Source: Pseudovibrio flavus (GTDB lineage Bacteria > Pseudomonadota > Alphaproteobacteria > Rhizobiales > Stappiaceae). Taken from it: a stretch of 64,000 nucleotides of DNA. Below, piece by piece: positions 53,437 through 62,840 of the stretch; positions within the stretch are counted from its first letter, which is position 1, and each line of letters opens with the position of its first letter. Location: NCBI RefSeq assembly GCF_009711345.1, contig NZ_SMMA01000066.1, positions 432,574-496,573 on the forward strand, read 5' to 3'. Below the pieces are notes generated by a model. The model was not told the DNA's origin. It saw nothing but the letters and a program-made list of their open reading frames with translations, and searched no databases. The translations under genes were made by a program, and so were the position numbers.

Positions 53437-53898
53437 CTAGGACGTTTTACCGTAGACTTCTGCAGGGTCGTAGACAGGTGCGTCTTCGGCGAAAGTCAAA
53501 GTGATGGAACCGTCTTCGTTTTTCTCAATTTTTCTATAAAAACAAGAGCGATAGCCCACGTGGCAGGTTGCGCCGTTACCTTCAACGCTCACACGTAGCC
53601 AAATAGCATCCTGATCGCAGTCAGTGCGGATTTCGCGCACTTTCTGCACCTGACCAGAAGTGCCACCTTTCTTCCAGTATTCCTGACGCGAACGGCTCCA
53701 ATACCATGCTTCGCCGCTTTCAATGGTGCGAAGCAGGCTCTCTTCGTTCATGTAACCAACCATTAGCAGCTCACCGCTGTCATAGTCGCTGACAGCGGCC
53801 GCGATCAGGCCGTTACTATCGAATTTCGGGGCAAGGCCAGAGCCGAGCTCGATTGCTTTTTTGTCCGAACGCTCGGCAAACTGGGTATTGGTAGACAT
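53437..53898 (-). CDS. hisI: Phosphoribosyl-AMP cyclohydrolase
   Basis: Third enzyme of histidine synthesis, opening the purine ring of PR-AMP. The 153-residue protein contains the HisI hallmarks WYWSRSRQEYWKKGGTSG, CDQDAIW (metal Asp and Cys) and GNGATCHVGYRSCFYR with Cys ligands for Zn. It is the single-domain form, without the HisE (pyrophosphohydrolase) fusion. It lies 29 bases downstream of folE on the same strand, which pairs two GTP/ATP-ring-opening cyclohydrolases. Confidence 0.96.
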   Translation of the reverse strand: MSTNTQFAERSDKKAIELGSGLAPKFDSNGLIAAAVSDYDSGELLMVGYMNEESLLRTIESGEAWYWSRSRQEYWKKGGTSGQVQKVREIRTDCDQDAIWLRVSVEGNGATCHVGYRSCFYRKIEKNEDGSITLTFAEDAPVYDPAEVYGKTS

Positions 53899-53927
53899 TT
53901 GAAATCAATAACTGCAGAGAAAATCGT

Positions 53928-54557
53928 TTAGGCGCGAACAAGGGTCATAAAGCGAGCCTGCTCGGCCGGATCTTTAAATACGCCGGTGAAGCGGTTTGTG
54001 ATGGTGCTCACGCCGGTTTTCTGGATACCGCGCATCGCCATGCACATATGCTCGGCCTCAATCATCAACGCCACGCCTTTTGGTGCAAGCACTTCTGTGA
54101 TTGTGTCGATGACCTGCGCCGTCATGTTTTCCTGCGTCTGTAAACGCTTTGCGTAGATATCGACAACACGCGCAAGCTTAGAAAGGCCAACCACTTTACC
54201 GTCCGGATAGTAGGCAATATGAGCCTTACCAGTGAACGGCAGAACGTGATGTTCACAGAAGGAAGTGAAGGCGATATCGCGAAGTAGAACGATATCATCG
54301 TAGCCGCCGACCTCTTCAAAGGTCCGCTCTAGATGTTCGCGCGGGTCTTCACGATAGCCGGAGAAGAGATCTTCAAACGCCTTGACCATTCGCTTCGGCG
54401 TTTCAACCAGACCCTCTCTTTCAATATCGTCACCCGTCCACATAACCAGTGTGCGGGCTGCCGCTTCAGCTTCCTCGCGCGTCGGGCGTTGAGTAGACTG
54501 CTGGTCCAACGAAGTCTGGGGCGTTGAGTCACCAATTGTTCTGAGGACTGCGTCCAT
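53928..54557 (-). CDS. folE: GTP cyclohydrolase I
   Basis: Converts GTP to 7,8-dihydroneopterin triphosphate, first step of folate (and pterin) synthesis. The 209-residue protein shows [22 protein letters not shown] with Zn-binding Cys and His, [22 protein letters not shown] and [11 protein letters not shown] with the second Cys. The ATG at 54557 has GGAG 9 nt upstream; a TTG six codons earlier overlaps that site. It heads folE-hisI-patatin, divergent from the IscU-like gene. Confidence 0.96.
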   Translation of the reverse strand: MDAVLRTIGDSTPQTSLDQQSTQRPTREEAEAAARTLVMWTGDDIEREGLVETPKRMVKAFEDLFSGYREDPREHLERTFEEVGGYDDIVLLRDIAFTSFCEHHVLPFTGKAHIAYYPDGKVVGLSKLARVVDIYAKRLQTQENMTAQVIDTITEVLAPKGVALMIEAEHMCMAMRGIQKTGVSTITNRFTGVFKDPAEQARFMTLVRA

Positions 54558-54822
54558 ATTTAAAAACTCCAACAAAACGCGGCCAAGCCTTATTGGCTCT
54601 GATTATTTCATTATAGTGCGGCAGGTTACAACCCGGTTACCGCCAGATACCCACTTTTGGGGGGCTGATGGTTTACGAAGCACCGATCAAGCGGGATCAG
54701 GGCTTTGCGGGTATGAACGCTTGTTATGGAGCCATGGTTGGCTTACATAAACTCTATCACTGGGAGCTATATATGGTAGTTCCCCGGCAGAATAAAGGCC
54801 CTTCCCGTAACAAGAGGGATCA

Positions 54823-55275
54823 ATGTTAGACGATATTTACAACACCAAGATACTGGAATACGCCGGAAATATTCCCCATCTTGGGCATCTGGAAAAACCG
54901 CAGGCCAGTGCTAAGGCTCATTCGCGCCTTTGTGGTTCTACCGTCAGCGTTGATGTTGTTTTGAATGAGGGAAAGGTTGCAGAATTTGCGCAGGATGTGA
55001 AAGCTTGTGCGCTTGGGCAGGCCTCCGCTTCCATTCTTGGCCGCTCTGTAATCGGTGCTAGCATCGATGAGTTGGAACTGGCGCAGTCTCAGCTTAAATC
55101 AATGCTGAAAGACAATGGCCCAGTGCCAACGGGGCGCTTTGCCGATCTGGCATTTTTAGAGCCAGTGCGTGACTACAAAGCCCGCCATGCATCCACCATG
55201 CTTGCATTTGATGCCGTTGTAGATGCCATTAGTCAGATTTCAGCGTCCCAAGATCGCGGCGAGCTTGTTGAATAA
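54823..55275 (+). CDS. IscU/NifU-N-like protein lacking the third Cys
   Basis: A 150-residue protein of the IscU/NifU N-terminal fold, the scaffold for Fe-S cluster assembly. Two of three ligand cysteines are visible: Cys37 in SRLCGS and Cys62 in KACALGQAS. The third expected site falls in ARHAST (about 121-124) with no Cys, and the Asp after the first Cys is Ser. It may therefore be a carrier or a specialised scaffold. yidD begins 5 bases downstream, and folE is divergent, an arrangement common in related genomes in my recollection. Confidence 0.88.
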   Translation: MLDDIYNTKILEYAGNIPHLGHLEKPQASAKAHSRLCGSTVSVDVVLNEGKVAEFAQDVKACALGQASASILGRSVIGASIDELELAQSQLKSMLKDNGPVPTGRFADLAFLEPVRDYKARHASTMLAFDAVVDAISQISASQDRGELVE

Positions 55276-55280
55276 AGCCG

Positions 55281-55661
55281 ATGTGCTTGAATTGTTATCT
55301 TAATTCCTCGCAGGTAAAGGCGGCTAGTACTCAGCCCCTAGGGCGAGTAACGCTCGGGGCGCGTGTTGGTATCGCGCTCATTTGGGTTTACCAGCACTCT
55401 CTGTCTCTATTTGCTGGACGTGGATGTCGCTATGCGCCGACATGCTCTTACTACACAGCAGAAGCTATGCGTCGCTACGGCTTTTGGCGTGGAGGCTGGG
55501 TTGGACTTGCGCGCCTTATGCGCTGCGGACCATGGGGAGCAAGTGGTTTCGACCCTGTACCTGAGACACTGCCAGAAAAAGCACGCTGGTACATGCCATG
55601 GCGTTACGGGCAATGGGGCAGGGATCACATCGATAAAAGCACGCGGCTGGATCTGGACTGA
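55281..55661 (+). CDS. yidD: Membrane protein insertion efficiency factor YidD
   Basis: A 126-residue YidD protein: the family core has IWVYQHSLSLFAGRGCRYAPTCSYYTAEAM, RYGFWRGGW and RCGPWGASGFDPVPE, including the three conserved Cys. YidD sits at the inner membrane and helps YidC insert proteins. The usual partners yidC and rnpA are not here. Start (ATG 55281) lies 5 bases after the IscU-like stop, so cotranslation is likely. The N-terminal 20 residues are not conserved. Confidence 0.94.
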   Translation: MCLNCYLNSSQVKAASTQPLGRVTLGARVGIALIWVYQHSLSLFAGRGCRYAPTCSYYTAEAMRRYGFWRGGWVGLARLMRCGPWGASGFDPVPETLPEKARWYMPWRYGQWGRDHIDKSTRLDLD

Positions 55662-55692
55662 TAACCGCGTGCCTGCGGATTAAAAGGACGTA

Positions 55693-56157
55693 TTAGCCGT
55701 CACAACCTTCATGGCCTGGGGAAGGGGTTACGCCGCTAACGGTCTGGAATTCCCCTTCAACGATATTGGTGTCCGGGCTTTCTTCATCAACAATCACGCC
55801 GTAGAACTTGTTATTCTTGAAGTCGTAGGTCCAAACGTAACCCGCGTCTTTGTCCCCGTTCTTGCCTTTCCATGAAACCTGCAGAATTTCAGGTGTGATC
55901 TGGGTCTTCTTGTAGTCAGATTTACCGCTCACGACTTTGTCTAGATCCGAGATGTCGTTCCAAACGAGTGTCTTGCCATCGCAATAAAGGGTCTCGACGC
56001 GCTTTTCAGCGCTCTCTGCGCTTTCTTTTGTGGCTGTCCAAACGTGAGTGAGCGTTTTTCCAAGAACGTCCTGTGCAAATGCAGAGCTTGCGGCCAGTGG
56101 CGCGCCTAGCATGGTTGCAGCGAGGGTTAGGGTTAGCACCGCGCGGGAGTGTTTCAT
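55693..56157 (-). CDS. Exported protein, possibly MoaF/calycin-like
   Basis: A 154-residue secreted protein: signal peptide to about residue 28 (AFA-QD), mature region mainly beta with Gly and Lys, ending in a Cys-containing tail. LGKTLTHVWTATKESAESAE, then ILQVSWKGKNG and VWTYDFKNNKFYGVIVD resemble the calycin barrel of MoaF-type proteins. The resemblance is weak and from memory. It stands alone between yidD and tRNA-Tyr, with no partner. Confidence 0.78.
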   Translation of the reverse strand: MKHSRAVLTLTLAATMLGAPLAASSAFAQDVLGKTLTHVWTATKESAESAEKRVETLYCDGKTLVWNDISDLDKVVSGKSDYKKTQITPEILQVSWKGKNGDKDAGYVWTYDFKNNKFYGVIVDEESPDTNIVEGEFQTVSGVTPSPGHEGCDG

Positions 56158-56450
56158 TTTCCGACCTCTTTATTTTTCTTTTTTGTACGGAGAGCCTTAG
56201 TCAGGGGGCAGGACGCCGTACGGTCTCTTGGCTATTTATAGTGTTTAGGTGTTTATAAGTACTGACGCTGCGTCACTATAGTTGAGACTATAACTTAAGG
56301 TTTCTGGCAGAATGGAGGCACAGCCTAGAAAGCCTGTGTATGGAAAAGTTATCCAATGTTTCCAGTGGGATTTTTTTTAAAGTGCGTTGACATTGAAGCT
56401 CTGAACCAGCATATACCGCTGCACAGACGAAACGCGTTAAGCATCGTTTC

Positions 56451-56535
56451 GGAGGAGTGCCCGAGTGGCTAAAGGGGACGGACTGTAAATCCGTTGGCTA
56501 AGCCTACGTTGGTTCGAATCCAACCTCCTCCACCA
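56451..56535 (+). tRNA. tRNA-Tyr (anticodon GUA), CCA encoded
   Basis: An 85-base class II tRNA. The acceptor GGAGGAG pairs perfectly with CTCCTCC. The anticodon loop holds GTA, with a long variable arm, T arm loop TTCGAAT, discriminator A and encoded CCA. Confidence 0.96.
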
Positions 56536-56584
56536 TCTTCCCTTTTAGGTGTAAGATAACAATCAGTTCGACCACGAGGTCCTG

Positions 56585-57010
56585 ATGTCAAAATCTCTCC
56601 ATGATCTTCCTTCCTATTCCTTCGGTGATAGCCCAGAGCTTGCGGATGAGCTTTTGCGTCTTGTGCTCAACGGTTCCAAGACAGCGACCTGCGCTTCCTA
56701 TGCGTCCTATGAACAGGGCGGCGAGCCTTTGCCCAAAGCCGGTGACCAGTACATCATCACTGATGGCCGCGGTCTGGAAATCTGCATCATCGAAAACCTC
56801 AGTGTAGATATTCGTCGCTTTGACGAGATTGACGAGGTTTGGGCTGTGATGGAAGGTGAGGGTGACCTTAGCCTTGAATACTGGCAGGACAGCCATAAAG
56901 CGTTCTTCGAGCGCGAGGGTACCTACGCGCCCGATATGAAGCTTGTTTGCGAGTATTTCAAAGTTACGCACTTCTTCCGCAAAGACGGCGCGATCGCCGA
57001 GTTCGTCTAG
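56585..57010 (+). CDS. ASCH domain protein
   Basis: A 141-residue ASCH domain protein, a PUA-like beta-barrel. The signature G-S-K-T-A-T near residue 33 matches the G-x-K-x-x-T pattern of the family, followed by ITDGRGLEICIIE and the C-terminal VCEYFKVTHFFR. Roles proposed for the family include RNA binding and, for one branch, N4-acetylcytidine deacylase activity. Catalytic Lys and Glu positions fit that branch but substrate remains a guess. GAGG precedes the ATG. Confidence 0.9.
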   Translation: MSKSLHDLPSYSFGDSPELADELLRLVLNGSKTATCASYASYEQGGEPLPKAGDQYIITDGRGLEICIIENLSVDIRRFDEIDEVWAVMEGEGDLSLEYWQDSHKAFFEREGTYAPDMKLVCEYFKVTHFFRKDGAIAEFV

Positions 57011-57227
57011 GCTGTAACCGTCCAGAAGTGATGCGGCGCAAGTGCTCTAATGCCTTGGCTTTAGTGATGTTGTAGTGTGCGCAACCTGAAAAATCTCCAG
57101 TTCTTACAAAATCAGCGGAAAATGGCTGGATGGCTGGACCTTGGCTCGAAAATTTTGTAGAGCAGGGGCCAACATTCACACTAACCGCTTACCTGCCTTG
57201 TCTGCAGGAGTGAGCTGGAGAATTGCT

Positions 57228-59162
57228 ATGATCCAACTGACTTTCCCTGATAATTCTGTTCGTGAATTCGCCAAGGGAACGACTGGCGCTGATGTCGTCG
57301 GTGGCATTTCAAAATCTCTTCAGAAAAAAACCCTTGCAATGGCTCTTAACGGAGAGCTGCGTGATCTGTCCGATCCTATCGAGGAAAACGCCAGCATCGA
57401 GTTCATCAACCGTGAAGACCCTCGTGCTCTGGAGCTTATCCGTCACGATGCGGCGCACGTTATGGCAGAAGCTGTGCAGGAGTTGTGGCCAGGTACTCAG
57501 GTAACAATCGGTCCTGTTATCGAAAACGGCTTCTACTACGACTTTAAACGCGATGTGCCATTTAGCACCGAAGATATTGCTGCGATCGAAAAGAAGATGC
57601 GCCAGCTTATCGAGCGTAACGAGAAGTTCACCAAGGAAATCTGGAGCCGCGATCAGGCGAAAGCACACTTTGCAGAGCAGGGTGAGCACTACAAAGTAGA
57701 GCTGATCGACGCAATTCCTGCTGACCAGACCGTAAAGATCTACCGTCAGGGCGAATGGCTCGACCTTTGCCGTGGTCCGCACCTTGTTTCTACCGGTCAG
57801 ATTGGTCAGGCTTTCAAACTCATGAAAGTTGCTGGCGCTTACTGGCGTGGTGACTCCAACAACGAAATGCTGACCCGCATTTACGGTACTGCCTGGTCTA
57901 ACGAAGCTGACCTCAAAGCCTACCTGCATATGCTGGAAGAAGCTGAAAAGCGCGACCACCGTAAGCTCGGCCGCGAAATGGACCTCTACCACTTCCAGGA
58001 AGAAGGTCCGGGCGTTGTATTCTGGCACCACAAAGGCTGGCAGCTGTTCCAGAACCTGACCAACTACATGCGTCGTCGTCTTGCTGATGATTATCAGGAA
58101 GTGAATGCGCCTCAGATCCTCGATAAATCTCTCTGGGAGACCTCCGGTCACTGGGAGTGGTACCACGAAAACATGTTCGTGACCGAAACCGAAGATCATC
58201 GCGTGTTTGCTATCAAGCCGATGAACTGTCCGGGTCACGTTCAGATCTTCAAGCACGGCCTCAAGTCTTACCGCGATCTTCCTTTGCGTATGGCTGAGTT
58301 CGGTGCTGTGTCTCGCTACGAGCCATCTGGCGCTCTGCACGGCCTGATGCGCGTGCGCGCGTTTACTCAGGACGATGCGCACATCTTCTGTACTGAAGAT
58401 CAGCTGGCTGCGGAATGTCACAAGATCAACGACCTCATCCTGTCTGTTTACAAGGACTTCGGCTTTGAAGAGATCGTCGTAAAACTCTCTACCCGCCCTG
58501 AAAAGCGCGTAGGTTCTGACGCGGTTTGGGATCATGCTGAAGAAGTGATGACCGAAGTTCTCAAGCAGATCGAAGAGAACTCTGGTGGTCGCATCAAGAC
58601 CGGTATTCTGGAAGGCGAGGGCGCTTTCTACGGTCCTAAGTTTGAGTACACTCTGCGCGACGCGATTGGCCGTGAATGGCAGTGCGGCACCACTCAGGTA
58701 GACTTCAACCTGCCAGAGCGCTTTGGTGCGTTCTATGTCGATAGCGACGGCGAGAAGAAGCAGCCAGTTATGGTTCACCGCGCGATCTGTGGTTCCTTGG
58801 AGCGCTTCCTCGGGATCCTTATCGAGAACTTTGCAGGTCACTTCCCGCTTTGGATGGCGCCGCAGCAGTTTGTTGTTGCAGCGATCACTTCTGATGCGGA
58901 CGACTATGCCAAGGAAGTTCATGCAGCTCTCAAAGCGGCTGGCCTTCGTGGTGAGCTTGATCTTCGCAACGAGAAGATCAACTACAAGGTTCGTGAACAC
59001 TCTCATGCAAAAGTGCCTGCAATTATTGCAGTTGGTAAGCGTGAGTCCGAAGAGCGTACCGTAAGCATTCGCCGTCTTGGTTCGCGCAATCAGGTTTCTA
59101 TGACACTGGACGAGGCTATCGCTTCCATGTGTGAAGAAGCTACAGCGCCAGATCTGCGCTAA
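57228..59162 (+). CDS. thrS: Threonyl-tRNA synthetase
   Basis: Charges tRNA-Thr. The 644-residue enzyme has TGS (1-60), the second additional domain with the editing site ([12 protein letters not shown], His-rich), a class II catalytic core (Zn-binding MNCPGH with Cys, motif 2 FRYE equivalent [15 protein letters not shown], motif 3 [12 protein letters not shown]) and the anticodon-binding C-terminus. The start [11 protein letters not shown] has GGAG upstream; the frame is open 29 codons further but that part is not conserved. A 217-base leader precedes it with no recognised T-box, as expected for this group. Confidence 0.97.
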   Translation: MIQLTFPDNSVREFAKGTTGADVVGGISKSLQKKTLAMALNGELRDLSDPIEENASIEFINREDPRALELIRHDAAHVMAEAVQELWPGTQVTIGPVIENGFYYDFKRDVPFSTEDIAAIEKKMRQLIERNEKFTKEIWSRDQAKAHFAEQGEHYKVELIDAIPADQTVKIYRQGEWLDLCRGPHLVSTGQIGQAFKLMKVAGAYWRGDSNNEMLTRIYGTAWSNEADLKAYLHMLEEAEKRDHRKLGREMDLYHFQEEGPGVVFWHHKGWQLFQNLTNYMRRRLADDYQEVNAPQILDKSLWETSGHWEWYHENMFVTETEDHRVFAIKPMNCPGHVQIFKHGLKSYRDLPLRMAEFGAVSRYEPSGALHGLMRVRAFTQDDAHIFCTEDQLAAECHKINDLILSVYKDFGFEEIVVKLSTRPEKRVGSDAVWDHAEEVMTEVLKQIEENSGGRIKTGILEGEGAFYGPKFEYTLRDAIGREWQCGTTQVDFNLPERFGAFYVDSDGEKKQPVMVHRAICGSLERFLGILIENFAGHFPLWMAPQQFVVAAITSDADDYAKEVHAALKAAGLRGELDLRNEKINYKVREHSHAKVPAIIAVGKRESEERTVSIRRLGSRNQVSMTLDEAIASMCEEATAPDLR

Positions 59163-59195
59163 CGCTTGTTAAGCTTCGCTTTACGCTAGAAATTG

Positions 59196-59230
59196 AAAAG
59201 GGCCGGTCCTTGGGTGGATCGGCCCTTTTG
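59196..59230 (+). terminator. Terminator of thrS
   Basis: A 14-bp stem with one mismatch (59196-59209 with 59216-59229) and loop TTGGGT. The T tract is within the right arm. Confidence 0.85.
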
Positions 59231-59312
59231 CTATTGAGAGCCACCAGTAATTCGCTATGAAATGGAGCCATATTTTATTTTTTGAATTTGTTTGTTTTTA
59301 TGGAGCGCTCTT

Positions 59313-60122
59313 TTGAAGTTTGCGCAACTAACCTATGCCGGAAGCGTTCAATCCGGCTTTAAGCGTCGGACCATTGGTGCTCTTGAGCGAGTAACCGGCA
59401 GAGACCGTATGGTCAGCGTTTACAATGACTGGAAGCAGAACTCGTTCGGCAAGAAGCATCTCGTCTGGAATGATCTTCTAAAAGCTTTGTCCCTAAACCT
59501 CGATATAAGCGGTGCTAATTGGGAGCGGTCAGAGGTGACAGGGCAACCTCGCGTCTTAATCGCCAATCATCCCTATGGACTGGCTGATGGAGTGGCTGTG
59601 CTCGCATTGGCGGAAAAGCTCGGTCGTCCTTTTCGAATTTTGATCAATGACCAGCTTCTAAAGGTACCGGAGGTTCGCCCCTATGCACTGCCCGTGCAGT
59701 TTTCTCGCAGTGAAGAGGCTGTGAAACATAATGCATGGATGAAGGAAGAGGCGCACCGTTTGTTGAGGGAAGGTACGACCATAATCATCTTTCCCGGCGG
59801 CGGTGTTGCAACTGCCAAGCAGCCATTTGGAGTGGCGCAGGAGCTTCCATGGCGCACTTTTGCGGCTCAGCTCGCTCGTTCAGAAGGTGCGTGCGTGCTT
59901 CCGGTTCGCTTCCATGGTCAAAACTCGTGGGTTTTTCAGGCTGCGAGCAAGCTATCAATGACGTTTCGCCTTGCGCTACTCGTCTGGGAGTTCCGCCGTT
60001 CAATGGGGCGCACAATGAAGGTGAGTTTGGGAGAGCCGATTACGCCCGATGCTTGTGCGCGCTATGGCAATGACAAAGCTCTGACAGAGTTCGTTAAAAA
60101 GCGAGTGCTCGAACTCAGATAG
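59313..60122 (+). CDS. Lysophospholipid acyltransferase family protein
   Basis: A 269-residue PlsC-like acyltransferase. The catalytic His-x(5)-Asp is in ANHPYGLADG, and the second motif is IIFPGGGVA. The family includes 1-acylglycerol-3-phosphate acyltransferases and the putative-hemolysin/ornithine-lipid branch, in which an x5 spacing is seen. The TTG at 59313 has GGAG 7 nt upstream; an earlier TTG (59292) would add a short hydrophobic lead and lacks a Shine-Dalgarno. Substrate is uncertain. Confidence 0.82.
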   Translation: MKFAQLTYAGSVQSGFKRRTIGALERVTGRDRMVSVYNDWKQNSFGKKHLVWNDLLKALSLNLDISGANWERSEVTGQPRVLIANHPYGLADGVAVLALAEKLGRPFRILINDQLLKVPEVRPYALPVQFSRSEEAVKHNAWMKEEAHRLLREGTTIIIFPGGGVATAKQPFGVAQELPWRTFAAQLARSEGACVLPVRFHGQNSWVFQAASKLSMTFRLALLVWEFRRSMGRTMKVSLGEPITPDACARYGNDKALTEFVKKRVLELR

Positions 60123-60129
60123 CAGGCAA

Positions 60130-60157
60130 TAAAAAACGCCGGTGAAATGCCGGCGTT
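60130..60157. terminator. Terminator, likely for the leftward repeat protein gene
   Basis: AACGCCGG and CCGGCGTT (8 bp) enclose a 7-nt loop. The A run at 60130-60135 gives T's on the minus strand. Confidence 0.8.
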
Positions 60158-60180
60158 CGTAACTTGTTGCTGCTCTTGGC

Positions 60181-61281
60181 TTAGAGCGGGTTAACCGCTT
60201 CAATTTCCACTTCTACATCTCTATCGCCATTGGTGACCGAGAAGGAGTGTTCGTAGGTTAGCCCGCTGTTTTGAGCCAGAACCTTGTAGGTGCCTTCTGC
60301 CAGAGTAAGGTCGAGGAACGCACCATTACCGCTCGCGATTTTGTCACCGCTTTGTGTGAGTACAGTCCACGCGGTATTGGCTAGAGAGATTTTGTCCTCG
60401 CCGCTTACCAGCTTGAGCGTTACATCGCCTGCGCGGTGGTAGAGCGTGGCTTCAGTCATCTTGCCAGCCTGCACGTGAATCTCAGCGCGAACTACAGCAT
60501 TCACATCACCGTAACGGCTAACGATATGATAGGTACCGGCTGCGACTGGAGTAAGCTCGCCAACGCGAACATTGCTAGCAACGCGGGTACGGTTGCCGGT
60601 AGAGTCGTAAGTCAGCTGGTAGATGTCGAAGGCAACGTCTTTCTTATCCATCGACATTTCATCGGCGAACGCAGCATCAAGACGGATGCCACCAGCGTTC
60701 AAGACAATTGTGCCAGTGGTGATGCCAGACTTCAGCGTGTAACGCGTGGTTGCGGTTACATTGCCGAACGCGGTGTGTACCAGATAGCTACCCGGTTCCA
60801 GTCGGAACTCGCCGTCGCTATCTTCAACGTTGCTGACTTCTCTAAGGTCGCCGTTCGTCAACTCTTCAAAGACGTGCCAGCGTAGACCCTTGGAAAGGTT
60901 TGGCATGCCTTCAGCAAGTTTTGCGACGAGATAGAGCGTTGTAAGGTTTGTTGCTTCTTCCGGAAACAGGCTATCACTTGCGATGCCCGGCGCGTAGCTA
61001 AGCGCGTTGCTACCGAATGTTGGCGTAAGAGAAAGGCCCTGATAACCACTTAGTGGGTCGTAACTAATAGGCGGCGCAATAACCAGCGGAGCTTCAGCTT
61101 CACCCGTTACGATTGTGTCCAATACATCAGCTGCAAAAGGAAAGTCCGGCTTTGCCATAGGAAGGGCAATGCCTGCCTGCGCAAAAGCTGCACCGGAAAG
61201 AGTTGCTGCGGCGCTAAGCGAAACACCGAAAATTGCAGCTTTCAGATAAGTCTTAACCGCTGGGTACTGAAAAATATCCAC
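60181..61281 (-). CDS. Secreted protein with three beta repeat units
   Basis: A 366-residue exported protein: signal peptide to about residue 35 (AAFA-QAG), a Pro-rich spacer, then three internal repeats of about 80 residues recognisable by G-x-Y (LEPGSYLV at 162-168, AAGTYHIV at 248-254, AEGTYKVL at 329-335) with flanking strands such as GNVTATTRYTL and GDVNAVVRAEI. The pattern suggests beta-sandwich units like those seen in carboxypeptidase-regulatory or collagen-binding CnaB-type folds. I do not recognise a named family. No neighbour suggests a role. Confidence 0.82.
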   Translation of the reverse strand: MDIFQYPAVKTYLKAAIFGVSLSAAATLSGAAFAQAGIALPMAKPDFPFAADVLDTIVTGEAEAPLVIAPPISYDPLSGYQGLSLTPTFGSNALSYAPGIASDSLFPEEATNLTTLYLVAKLAEGMPNLSKGLRWHVFEELTNGDLREVSNVEDSDGEFRLEPGSYLVHTAFGNVTATTRYTLKSGITTGTIVLNAGGIRLDAAFADEMSMDKKDVAFDIYQLTYDSTGNRTRVASNVRVGELTPVAAGTYHIVSRYGDVNAVVRAEIHVQAGKMTEATLYHRAGDVTLKLVSGEDKISLANTAWTVLTQSGDKIASGNGAFLDLTLAEGTYKVLAQNSGLTYEHSFSVTNGDRDVEVEIEAVNPL

Positions 61282-61534
61282 GAGTGAAACCTGATCAATG
61301 CCTGTTTTAGGTGTTACCGAAATACGACAGTTTCTAAAAAACTTACACCAAATGGTGATGAGGACGTTAACCTGTGTTACCGGCGAATAAAAGTAGTTTT
61401 TGCGAAAACGCCATTTTAAAATTTAGGTTTTCCTGAATTATGGCGGGAATGGGGCGGGATGCCAATGAGTTGACAGGGGCTACTATTCAGTAGAGCTTCG
61501 ATTAATAAGTATTAATCGCTGGTCCTCGGGAATC

Positions 61535-62131
61535 ATGTCTTCTCAATTTCTACCTCCTAAACCTGAAGTTATAGAATTTCTAAAAACTCGTCGTTCGCAT
61601 TTGGCTGCAACAATGGAGCTTCCTGCTCCTAATCAGCAGCAAATCTCTCAGTTACTTGAAATTGCATCCCGTGTGCCTGACCACAAAAAGCTCGCTCCTT
61701 GGCGCTTTATTGTGTTTGCCGGTGATGCGCGAAGTCTAGCCGGTGAAAAACTGGTTGAAATACTGGAGAGCCGCCAAGGTACGCTTGATCCTAAACACCT
61801 TGAAATCGAATTTGGCCGCTTTACTCGTGCGCCACTGGTTATCGGTGTGGTGTCTGCACCGGTCGCCGGTTCTACTGTTCCGGTTTGGGAGCAGGAGCTG
61901 TCGGCAGGTGCCTCCTGCATGAACCTGCTATCGGCTGCTCTTGCAATGGGTTTTGCGGCTCAGTGGATTTCTGAGTGGTATGTATTTGATGAGGAAGCAA
62001 GTCGCACGCTCGGAGTGAAAGAGGGTGAGCGCTTTGCGGGCTTTATCCATATCGGCACGCCGTCTATGACGCCAACTGAACGTCCGCGTCCGGATGTGGC
62101 TGAAATTACCTCGTATTGGTCGGGTGAATAG
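61535..62131 (+). CDS. Nitroreductase family protein (YdjA-like)
   Basis: A 198-residue FMN-dependent nitroreductase of the short YdjA-type. KTRRSHLAATMELPAPNQQQI (N-terminal dimer region) and ASRVPDHKKLAPWRFIVFAG (FMN-binding) are characteristic, with MGFAAQWISEW and GFIHIGTP later. Most such proteins use NAD(P)H to reduce nitro or quinone compounds; substrate is open. It precedes a flavin reductase-like gene by 8 bases, suggesting one transcript. Confidence 0.92.
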   Translation: MSSQFLPPKPEVIEFLKTRRSHLAATMELPAPNQQQISQLLEIASRVPDHKKLAPWRFIVFAGDARSLAGEKLVEILESRQGTLDPKHLEIEFGRFTRAPLVIGVVSAPVAGSTVPVWEQELSAGASCMNLLSAALAMGFAAQWISEWYVFDEEASRTLGVKEGERFAGFIHIGTPSMTPTERPRPDVAEITSYWSGE

Positions 62132-62139
62132 GGGCTTTC

Positions 62140-62739
62140 ATGTTTTATAAAACAGACAGACACCACGGGCTGCCGTACAACCCGTTTAAGGCTCTTGTCG
62201 CGCCGCGGCCAATCGGCTGGATTTCAACCGTTGGTGCAGATGGTGTGTTGAACCTTGCGCCCTACAGCTATTTCAATGCCATTGGTGATGAGCCGCCGAT
62301 GGTGGTGTTTTCGTCAACCGGCTACAAAGACACCGTTGCCAATGTTAAGGCGACTGGCGAGTTCGTTTGTAACCTCGTTACGAAAGACCTTTCTGATGCA
62401 ATGAATGCAAGTTCAGCGGCGGTGCCGGACCATGTATCAGAATTCGAGCTTGCTGGTGTCACTCCTGTTCAGTCCGAACTAGTCTCTGCCCCTCGCGTTG
62501 GAGAAGCAAAAGCAGCGCTCGAATGTAAAGCTGTGAAGGTAGAGCAACTGCGCGACATTGATGGCAACGAGCTTAACCAATGGCTTGTCACCGGTCAGGT
62601 TGTGGGCGTTTACATTAGCGATGATGCGCTCGAGGATGGCCGAGTGAAGACAGCGGCTTTACAGCCGTTGGCTCGCCTTGGATATATGGATTACAGCGCG
62701 GTGGACGAGGTGTTCTCGCTCAAGCGCCCGGGCTCATAA
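62140..62739 (+). CDS. Flavin reductase-like (FMN-binding split barrel) protein
   Basis: A 199-residue protein of the flavin reductase-like superfamily, in the subfamily beginning HHGLPYNPFKALVAPRPIGWIST, with LNLAPYSYFNAIGDEPPMVVFSS and a long C-terminal LGYMDYSAVDEVF. These resemble flavoredoxin-like oxidoreductases rather than HpaC. Its coupling to the nitroreductase gene suggests related redox or detoxification use. A terminator follows. Confidence 0.9.
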   Translation: MFYKTDRHHGLPYNPFKALVAPRPIGWISTVGADGVLNLAPYSYFNAIGDEPPMVVFSSTGYKDTVANVKATGEFVCNLVTKDLSDAMNASSAAVPDHVSEFELAGVTPVQSELVSAPRVGEAKAALECKAVKVEQLRDIDGNELNQWLVTGQVVGVYISDDALEDGRVKTAALQPLARLGYMDYSAVDEVFSLKRPGS

Positions 62740-62761
62740 AGTACTTTTCTGAAACTAAAAA

Positions 62762-62789
62762 GAGCCCGGTTGCAGTTAAAACCGGGCTC
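62762..62789. terminator. Terminator after the flavin reductase-like gene
   Basis: GAGCCCGGTT (62762-62771) pairs with AACCGGGCTC (62780-62789), 8-nt loop. The left flank is A-rich, so it may also end the leftward gene. Confidence 0.7.
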
Positions 62790-62840
62790 AAGTTTGGAAG
62801 GTATGAAGACGCGGAGTGGGGATCTCCGTCAAAACTCCAT

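Noticed and set aside
57309-59006. 565-codon open frame antisense to thrS
   Set aside because: The sense frame has every threonyl-tRNA synthetase motif. The antisense frame has no known motif and reflects codon bias of a highly expressed gene.
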